Of a stretch of DNA of 34,126 nt, positions 1-7,500 are shown piece after piece. Position 1 is the stretch's first letter; the number at the start of each line of letters is the position of its first letter. The DNA comes from a bacterium. Lineage in GTDB: Bacteria > Chloroflexota > Anaerolineae > Epilineales > Epilineaceae. The notes under the pieces are model-generated. The model was not told the origin of the DNA and did not search any database. It saw only the letters and a program-made list of their open reading frames with translations. A program made the position numbers and the translations under genes. Where the stretch lies: positions 1 through 34,126 of the forward strand of contig QEVT01000024.1 of assembly GCA_003576755.1 (NCBI GenBank), read 5' to 3'.

Positions 1-1128
1 CTGGGGCTGGGGCTGGCGGCGACGGCGGCGGACCTGCGGCGGGGGCGCGCCCCGCGCGGCGCGGCGCCGGGGGGCGGGTGGCTGGTCGTCGGGGGCGTGG
101 CGCTGCTGGTGGCCGCCATCGGCGGGATCGTGGCGTGGAAGGCCGACCTGCACGAGCGCTACTTCCTGCCGGCGACGCCGCTGTTGTACATCGCCGTCGC
201 GCGCGGGCTGGGGGCGCTCGGCGGGGGGCGGGTCCGGTTCGCGAGGCCGCTGGGCCTGGCGCTGCTCGTGGCGGCCAGCGGGGTGTCCCTGTGGCACCAC
301 TACACGGACCTTGCCTTCAGCAAGCCCGACTACCGCGAGTTCACGCGGCACATGGTCGAGGTCGGGAACCGCGAGGACGCCCTCTTCCTGCTCGGTCCGG
401 GCCGCTTCCTGACGGCGCGCTACGGCGGCGACGGCCTGCCGAAGATCTACAACCTCGAGAGCACGAAGAACCGCGCGAAGTCGCCGGCCGAGGTCGAGGC
501 GCTGCTGGACGAGGTCGCGCGCGAGCGGCGGCGGGTGTGGCTGGCGGTCGAGGGCCGCGACCCGGGGACGGTGATGGGCTGGCTGGACGCGCACGGCTAC
601 CGCGTCGAGGGCGGCTGGCGGGTGGGGGTGCAGCTCTTCTACTACTCGTTCCCGCGCGCGGCGAGCCCGCTGCGGCCGGCCGCGGGCTTCGCGGGTGGGG
701 CGGGCGAGAACGACGTGGCGTTCGCGGTGAGCCCGCCGCGGCCGGCGGCGGGGGCCATCGCGCACGTCGACCTGACGTGGCGCACGCGCCGGCCGGCGCC
801 CCTGGCGGACCCGCAGGTGTCGCTGCGGCTGGTCGATCCGCACGGCGCGACGATCGCGGCGTGGGACGGGGCGCTGTCGGCGGCGGGAGGCGGGGAGGCG
901 GGCGGAGGAGGGGACGGCGGCGGGAGCGGGGGGCAGGGCGGCGACGCAGCGGTCCTCTCGGCCCGCGCCGGGCTGCGGGTGCCGGCGGACGCCGCGGCGG
1001 CCCGCCATCGGCTGGTCGCGATCCTGTACGCGCGCGAGGGCCTGGCGCCGCTGGGCGAGGCGGACCTCGGCGACGTGGCGATCGCCCCGGCCGAGGACGA
1101 GCGGGCGCGGGTGCAGCGCAAGCCGTGA
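1..1128 (+). CDS. Membrane glycosyltransferase-like protein (GT39/ArnT type), C-terminal part
   Basis: The frame is open from the first base of the window, so the 5' part of the gene is missing. The visible protein has hydrophobic stretches at about residues 27-45 and 83-98, separated by a loop with HERYFLPATPLL (51-62). That loop resembles the (E)RYLLPxxP motif near the last membrane helices of PMT/ArnT-type lipid-linked sugar transferases. After the last helix comes a soluble domain of about 200 residues, then a beta-rich tail interrupted by a Gly-rich, low-complexity run encoded at about 880-945. By family knowledge such proteins transfer sugars from polyprenyl carriers in the membrane. 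The substrate cannot be read here. It converges on the DUF4143 gene, with 118 bp between them and no clear terminator. The family call rests on one motif plus topology; a generic polytopic membrane protein is the alternative. Confidence 0.6.
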   Translation: MGLGLAATAADLRRGRAPRGAAPGGGWLVVGGVALLVAAIGGIVAWKADLHERYFLPATPLLYIAVARGLGALGGGRVRFARPLGLALLVAASGVSLWHHYTDLAFSKPDYREFTRHMVEVGNREDALFLLGPGRFLTARYGGDGLPKIYNLESTKNRAKSPAEVEALLDEVARERRRVWLAVEGRDPGTVMGWLDAHGYRVEGGWRVGVQLFYYSFPRAASPLRPAAGFAGGAGENDVAFAVSPPRPAAGAIAHVDLTWRTRRPAPLADPQVSLRLVDPHGATIAAWDGALSAAGGGEAGGGGDGGGSGGQGGDAAVLSARAGLRVPADAAAARHRLVAILYAREGLAPLGEADLGDVAIAPAEDERARVQRKP

Positions 1129-1246
1129 CGGGGGGGCGGGCCTGGCGATGTGGGGCACGGTAGTCGCGCGCGCTGTGGTCTGTCGTCGCATCGTCGGGCG
1201 GCAGGTCGGGGCGCCTGGGCTTTCCCCGCTGCCCATCCGCGCGCCC

Positions 1247-2488
1247 TCACACCAGCCCCACCGGCACCGCCGTCGCCTGACGGTCGATCGGCGTCACCGT
1301 CGGCGCGAGGCACAGCACCGCCCCGTGGCCCCGCGCCGGGGCGAGCGCGTCGAGCACGGCAAACGCCTTCGACCAGTCTGGCCGCGGCGTGGCGGCGCGC
1401 TTGACCTCGATGGGGTGGAGCAGCCCGTCCTGCTCGATGAGGAGGTCGATCTCCCGCCCGTCGCGGTCGCGATAGAAGTACAACCGCGGCTGCCGGCCCA
1501 CGTGCCACCAGCTCTTCAGCACCTCGACCACGGCGTGCGTCTCGAGCATCGGGCCCGCCATGGCGCCAGCCGCCAGCGTCGCCGGTGTCGACCACTCCGT
1601 CAGGTAGCTGGCCAGGCCGGTGTCGAGGAAGTACAGCTTGGGGGTCTTGACGAGGCGCTGCGTCACGTTGCTGTGGTACGGTCTGAGCACCAGGACCTGG
1701 AAGCTCGCCTCGAGGATCGACAGCCACGCCTTGGCCGTGCCGTGGCTGACGTCGACGTCGCGCGCCAGGTCGGACAGGTTGAGGAGCTGCGCCGTACGCG
1801 CCGCGCAGGCGCGCAGAAACCGCAGGAACGCCTGCTCGTTTCCCACCTGGCTCAGATCGCGCACGTCGCGCTGGAGGTAGGTCTGCACGTACGAGCCGTA
1901 GAAGAGGTCCCGATCCACGTCGTCCCGCGCGACGACTTCGGGCAGGCTCCCCCGCCAGATGCGCTCGTAGGTTGCATCGGCGCCTTCCGCCGTTCCCGCC
2001 AATGCCTGCTCGCGCTCGTGGATGCCCGCGAGCGTCGGCAGGAACGGCGGTAGCGCGAGGCCGCGGCCGGCCGCCTCGCGCTGCGAGAACCCGAGCAGGT
2101 TGACGATCGCCACCCGCCCGGCGAGGGTCTCGGAGATGCCGCGCATCATGGCGAACTGCTGCGAGCCGGTCAGCCAGAAGTCGCCCGGCCGGCGCGTGTC
2201 GTCGATCCGCATCTTGATGTAGGGCAGCAGCTCGGGCGCGTACTGGATCTCGTCGATCAACACGGGCGGCGCGTACCGGTCGAGGAAGAGGCGGGGGTCG
2301 GTCGCGGCCAGCGCACGCAGCATCGGATCGTCGAGCGAGACGTACCGCCGCGCCGGCGCGCACAGGTGCCGCAGCAGGGTGGTCTTGCCGACCTGGCGGG
2401 GCCCGGTGAGGAGCAGCGCAGGGAACTGCGACGCGGCGGCCAGCCACGCCGGTTCCATGGCGCGAGGGCGATAGTTCGGCTGATTCAC
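1247..2488 (-). CDS. AAA ATPase with DUF4143 C-terminal domain
   Basis: This 413-residue protein has the usual DUF4143 plan. It has Walker A GPRQVGKT at residues 29-36, Walker B LIDEIQ at 77-82, the sensor-like LTGSQQF at 106-112 and a SETLAGR box at 119-125. The C-terminal part contains EID (346-348) and EVK (361-363), resembling a PD-(D/E)xK nuclease-like core. The start is a GTG, because the usual N-terminal (Y)xPRAxEPxW segment lies upstream of the first ATG (2458). It begins 14 bases after the stop of the UvrD-like helicase, so it is probably co-transcribed as the last gene of the defence operon. No strong ribosome site precedes it. The family is very common, often in mobile or defence neighbourhoods, and its biochemical role is poorly defined. 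Membership of the defence system is inferred from spacing only. Confidence 0.9.
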   Translation of the reverse strand: MNQPNYRPRAMEPAWLAAASQFPALLLTGPRQVGKTTLLRHLCAPARRYVSLDDPMLRALAATDPRLFLDRYAPPVLIDEIQYAPELLPYIKMRIDDTRRPGDFWLTGSQQFAMMRGISETLAGRVAIVNLLGFSQREAAGRGLALPPFLPTLAGIHEREQALAGTAEGADATYERIWRGSLPEVVARDDVDRDLFYGSYVQTYLQRDVRDLSQVGNEQAFLRFLRACAARTAQLLNLSDLARDVDVSHGTAKAWLSILEASFQVLVLRPYHSNVTQRLVKTPKLYFLDTGLASYLTEWSTPATLAAGAMAGPMLETHAVVEVLKSWWHVGRQPRLYFYRDRDGREIDLLIEQDGLLHPIEVKRAATPRPDWSKAFAVLDALAPARGHGAVLCLAPTVTPIDRQATAVPVGLV

Positions 2489-2502
2489 AGTGCGATTGTA
2501 GA

Positions 2503-4569
2503 TCAGCCGAGCCGGGTGGGCAATCGATCGTTCTCGAGCAGCGGCGACGGCCGGCCCTTGTAGATGATCAGCAGCCGCTCCCGGGCCCGCGTGCAGGCGA
2601 CATAGAGCAGGTTCCGCTCCTGCTCGAGATAGGCCTCGCGGTCGACCTCGTCGGCCTGCTTGGTGCGCAGGAACGCCAGCGGCACGGTGCTCGCGTCGCA
2701 CGCCATCACGGCCACGGCCCGGAACTCCAGGCCCTTGGCCCGGTGCATCGTGCCCACGCCGATGCCCGCGCCATCGGCACCGCCTTCGTCGCTCAGGGCG
2801 CGGTCGGCCTGCCCGCTTTGCCGCACCGCGAGGCGTGCGCGCTCGCGCACCACGGCCTCGGTCCGCCCGAAGATGGCGATCTCCTCGGGGCGGAAGCCCT
2901 GGCTGACGAGGCGGCGGATCCAGTCGGCGACGGCGGCGATCTCGTCGTCGACGGTCGCCGTGCCGACGACCTCGGGCTCCGGGCCTGCCAAGAGCGAGAC
3001 CGTGGCCCGCGTGGCGGTGCTGCCGTCCGCCTCGACCACGGCCGATGGCATGAACCCGTCGGAGAAGCGGCGGATCTGCTCGGTGGTGCGGTAGTTGACC
3101 CGCAGCCGCTCCGAGCGCCCGCGCACGTCGATGCCCGCCGCCGACCATGTGAACGGGCGGCGGTAGATCCGCTGGCCGGCGTCGGCGCACAGGAACAGGT
3201 CATCGGCCCCGGCCGGCGCCAACATCCGGAGCAGCCGCAGCTCGGCCGGACCGAAGTCCTGGCACTCGTCGGCGACGACATGCCCGAACGGCGCCGTGTT
3301 CGTCGCCACGAGGTGATCGGCCAGCGCATGGCAGACCTGGCTCCACGTCAACTGGCCGAGGAGCGCGAGATCGCCCCACACCCGCTCGAACACCTTCCAG
3401 GCCGCCTGCCGCTGCCGGGCGCCCAAGGGCGTGCCGCGCCCGACCCGCGGGTGGGCGCGGTATGCCTCCCACGTGCGCAGGCCCCACGGGTCGACGAGGG
3501 CGTCCCACTCGGCACGCAGGAACACGGGATCGAGGTCGGTGGGTACGGCCGCGGCCGCTTCGTCGATCAGGCGCGCTACGGTGGTGGTGGTGGCCGGCAC
3601 GAAGTCACCGCCCGTCCTCGCGGTCCAGAGATCGACCGCCAGCTTGTGGATGTGGACGATCTCGAGGCGCGCGCGGTGCGGGTCGCCCGGGGCGACGAGG
3701 AGGTCCATCTTGGCGAGCAATCGCGCCGACAGGGTTTTCGAGAACGTTGTCAACAGAACGCGGGCATCGGGGCGCGCGCGGAGCAGCCGCGCCGCCCGGT
3801 GGAGCGCCACCACGGTCTTGCCGGTGCCCGCGCCGCCCGTCACCAACAGCGGGCCGCGGGCTTTCGCCTCGACGACCGACGCCTGTAGCGGGTGCAGGAA
3901 GACCACCCACCGCTCCCACGGCGCTTCCAGGGCGAGCCGGAGCTGCTCTTCGCTCTCGACCACCAGGAACCGGCGGCGTGCGTCGGGGTGCTGGAGGGGG
4001 CTTGCGGTGCTGAGCCCGACGGGCACGGGCACGGGCTGCCCGCAAGCCAGCTCCAGCAGCCGCTCGGCGGCCTCCTGGGGCAGCCGAGCCAGAAGGTCGT
4101 CGATCCCGCTCTCGCCGACATGCCGCACGGCCTGCAGCCATGCCTCGGGGACGCCCAACGCCAGCAGGTAGTCGGGATCGAAGCGCGCAAAGACGGCGGG
4201 CTCCTCGTCGCGGGCGATCCGGTGCACCACCTCCTCGACTCGCTCGGTCACCTCGACCACCTGCACGGCGCGCGTGCGCGGGTTGACCTCGAAGCGGCGC
4301 GCCTCGGCCCAGCGGTAGGCGGCGTCGTGGTGGTCGACGTAGCAGAGGGTGAACGCGTCGGACGACTGGTGGATGATCAACCGCAGGTCGCGGTTGACGC
4401 GGTAGGACCAGAAGCCGGGGTCGCGCGCCGACTCCAGGCGGTGGAAGTTGCCGCCCGGCTGGACGGGATGGACCTGGAAATCGAACACCGTCTGCTTGAC
4501 CAGGGCGCGCTCGTCGTTCTGCAGGCGCTCCAGGGACCGGGTGAAGGTATCCGCGATCACGGTTTGCAT
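2503..4569 (-). CDS. UvrD/Rep-type superfamily 1 helicase with RelE/ParE-like N-terminal domain
   Basis: The protein has 688 residues. Residues 1 to about 92 look like a RelE/ParE toxin fold, with a basic helical start (FTRSLERL), then a strand-rich segment containing SYRVNRDLRLII (55-66) and YVDHHDAAYRWA (77-88). The remainder is a superfamily 1 helicase: Walker A GGAGTGKT at 245-252, DECQD at 434-438, the GQRIYRR motif near 465-471, NYRTTEQIR at 492-500, GTMHRAKGLEF at 606-616 and YVACTRARERL at 656-666. All ATPase motifs appear intact. By family knowledge it would translocate on single-stranded DNA and unwind duplexes. The toxin-like domain may bind nucleic acid or ribosomes, which is unproven. 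Its ATG lies three bases after the stop of the YprA-like helicase (TGA-GCC-ATG), so the two are almost certainly translationally coupled. Similar fused architectures occur widely among bacterial helicases, so the fusion itself is real and not an assembly artefact. Confidence 0.92.
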   Translation of the reverse strand: MQTVIADTFTRSLERLQNDERALVKQTVFDFQVHPVQPGGNFHRLESARDPGFWSYRVNRDLRLIIHQSSDAFTLCYVDHHDAAYRWAEARRFEVNPRTRAVQVVEVTERVEEVVHRIARDEEPAVFARFDPDYLLALGVPEAWLQAVRHVGESGIDDLLARLPQEAAERLLELACGQPVPVPVGLSTASPLQHPDARRRFLVVESEEQLRLALEAPWERWVVFLHPLQASVVEAKARGPLLVTGGAGTGKTVVALHRAARLLRARPDARVLLTTFSKTLSARLLAKMDLLVAPGDPHRARLEIVHIHKLAVDLWTARTGGDFVPATTTTVARLIDEAAAAVPTDLDPVFLRAEWDALVDPWGLRTWEAYRAHPRVGRGTPLGARQRQAAWKVFERVWGDLALLGQLTWSQVCHALADHLVATNTAPFGHVVADECQDFGPAELRLLRMLAPAGADDLFLCADAGQRIYRRPFTWSAAGIDVRGRSERLRVNYRTTEQIRRFSDGFMPSAVVEADGSTATRATVSLLAGPEPEVVGTATVDDEIAAVADWIRRLVSQGFRPEEIAIFGRTEAVVRERARLAVRQSGQADRALSDEGGADGAGIGVGTMHRAKGLEFRAVAVMACDASTVPLAFLRTKQADEVDREAYLEQERNLLYVACTRARERLLIIYKGRPSPLLENDRLPTRLG

Positions 4570-4572
4570 GGC

Positions 4573-7500
4573 TCAGCCTTCAAGCATTGCGCGCAGGCGC
4601 CGCGCCACGTCGTCGGCGGGTGCGTCGGGTACGGAGACGACGACTCGGGTGCTGGCGTCGCCGACCGGTCGATCGTGGAGCAACACCGCTCCGGCGTCGG
4701 TCGGCCACGCCATCGTGGCGACCTCGCCCGTCGTGAAGCCGCGGACCGCCACGTCGAAGTCGATCTCGGGCGGCGGGAGGCCGCGGTGTCGCAAGCCCTC
4801 CGCCAACGGGCGCCAGCGGGCGTCGAGCAGGGCGAGGGCCTCGGACCATGGATCGCCAGCGGGCGGGTCATCGCCGCCGGTCCCCGCGACTTCGGGCGGC
4901 TGGAACCACGACGGGTCGGCAGCGAGCTGCTCGGCGTGGCCGTTGCCCAGCATCAACCAGCGGGCGAGCCGCTTCAGCTTGGCCGCCATCTCGGCGCGGT
5001 CGAAGAGGTCGCTGGCGGCGATGACCAAGACGCGGTAGTCCATGGCCTTCAGCCGATCGCGGAGCACGCGGTCGCGCTCCGCGGTCGCGGGGTTGCCGTG
5101 CAGGTGCCGGCTGAGGCCGTCGAGGTAGATGCAGATGCCGGGCTCGTCGTCCTCGCCGGGGTAGAAGCCGTCCGGCTCGGTCCAGCCGAAGCCGGAGCCG
5201 AGGTCGATGCGATGGTGCCAGATCGGCGCCGGGAAGCCGGCCTTCGCCAGATCGTCGCGGAGCGCCGCCTCGGCCCGGTTGACCGGGAGGCCGGCATGGT
5301 CGGCCGGTGGCGAGGGCAGTCGCGGCGGGACGAGGTGCTCGAACGCGAGCTCCGGTCCCCATGCCGCGAACCGCTCCGCCGCGACGGTGCGGTCGAGATG
5401 CCGATGGAAGAAGCCGTTCTCGAAGCTGAGGAGGCAGTCGACACACGCCCGCTCGCAGGCGGACGGGCAGCTCGCCACGACGTCGCGCGCGGCGGCGAGG
5501 ACTTCCGGGAACCGGCCGACGAGCTGGTCGAGCAAGCCCGAGCCGCCGGGCATGGGATCGTAGAGCACGGCCTCGACGGCGTCCTGGCCGGCGAGGCCGA
5601 TGACGAGCACCTCGAGGTCGTCGCGCTCCATCTCCAGCACGCGGGACGCGCCGATGCGCAGCGCCTCGAGGACGGAGTACGCCTGGGTGCGGTCGGCGAC
5701 GTCCGGGAGCACCATGGCGTCGGCGGCGATGTCGGCGTAGAAGCCGGTGGGCTGGACGGGCTGGCCGCAGCGCTCGAGATGCTTCTGGGCGAAGTGCTCG
5801 CGCTCCTTGGCCGAGGACAGCGGCGACGCGCAGTAGCCGCAGACCAGGCACAGCGGGTAGCCCGGCACGGCATGGGCCAGCGCCGGACCGACGTTGACCA
5901 GCCGGAACCGCGCGCCGCGCAGGTGCTGGACCGCGACCTCGCCCCAGCGGTGCGCGGCTCCGCCGCCGTGCTGCTCGCGGCGCAGGCCGTACACCGCCAC
6001 GGGCAGTTGGAAGCGGAAGTCCTCGTTGTCGCTGATCTGGGAGCGGTGCTGAAGGTCGACGTCGCAGATCGGCACGGCGCGCAGCTCATGCGCGGCCAGC
6101 GGCGCGACGCCGCCGGCGGGCGCCTGCCCCACTTCCGTGACGGCCTCGTGCGCGGGGTCGACGGCGAAGCAAGCCTGGGCTCGTGCGCCCGACGCAGCGT
6201 CGACGACCTCGAGCTGGTAGTTGCCGGCGACAAACCGATGCCCGTTGGCGTAGAGCAGGTTGCCGGGGACGAGCTCGCGCAGGGCCAGCGTAGGCGGGCG
6301 CGACAGGACGAAGGCGTCGCCCAGCGGCGGGCGCAGGTCGGCCAGGGCGCGGATGGCGCCGGTCTCGAGGCCATAGCCGGGCAGGAACCCTTCGGCGGCC
6401 AGGAGGCCGTAGGTGTAGGTGTCGTCGTCGGGTTCGGCGGCCGCCCGACGGCGCTGACGGTCGGTGCCCTTGAGGCGCCGGACCAGGCGTTCGCAGCGGT
6501 CGAAGTGGGCCTTCTCGTCAGGGTCCAAGGCCCCCTTGCGACGGCGGACCTCGTCGAGGCGCTGCATCTGGTCGCGGGCCCAGTCGAGGCGCCGGCGCAG
6601 GCGCCCCAGCACGGCGCCGAGGTCGTCGGCCATGCCGTCGATCAGCGCGCCGAGGCGCTGGGGGCCGACCCCTTCGGCCTCGGCCGCTGGCCACCCCTGG
6701 CGGAACGCGGCGGTGACGCTGTCCAGCAGCGCGACGCGGTGGGATTGGATGAGGTCTCGCAGCGGCGCGAGGTCGGGAAGAGCGGGCAGCACCGCGCCGC
6801 TCTCGTCGAACAGGTACCCGCGCACCCAGGCCGGGAAGGCCCGCTCGAGGACGGCGAGAGTGGGCGACGGCGGCCCTTCGCGGCGGGCGGCCTGGTGCAG
6901 GCCGGTCAGCACGGCGGCGTGCACGTGGCGGGCCACCATGAGGTCGTTGCGCAGGTTGAAGCGCGGCGGCTCGACGTGGCCGCCGAGCAGCTTGAGGGGG
7001 TCGGCGAAGTACGCGCGGTCGTGGCTGACGGGCCGCGCGTAGGTGAGGTTCACGGCCATGCGCATGCGCCGGCCGGCGCGACCGACGCGCTGCCAGTAGT
7101 TGGCGGCTTGCGGCGGCACGTTGCGCATCAGCACGGCGTCGAGGTCGCCGATGTCGACGCCGAGCTCGAGGGTCGGCGTGCAGACCAAGGTGTTCACCGC
7201 GTCGCCGTGGCCCTTGAAAGCGCGCTCGATGGTCTCGCGGACGGCGTGCGGCACCTGCGCCGAGTGCTCGTGCGGGCGGAGCATGCCGGTGTCGTCGCGC
7301 AAGAGGAGGAGGTCGTAGTTGTCGGGGTCTTCGAGTTGGTGGACCAGGCGGCCGTCGCAGCGCCAGGCGGTGCACCGCTGCCGCGGCGCCCCGCGGGGCG
7401 TCGCGCGGCGGCAGCGGTCGCAGCGCCACTGGCCCTCGTGGGCGGCGAGCACGAGGTGGCCGGCGTCCAGCTGGTAGGCGCCGGTGCAGTTCGGCAGCGG

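Noticed and set aside
1129-1246. Terminator between the convergent first two genes
   Set aside because: Only a weak, imperfect GC-rich stem is possible and no T-run follows on either strand.
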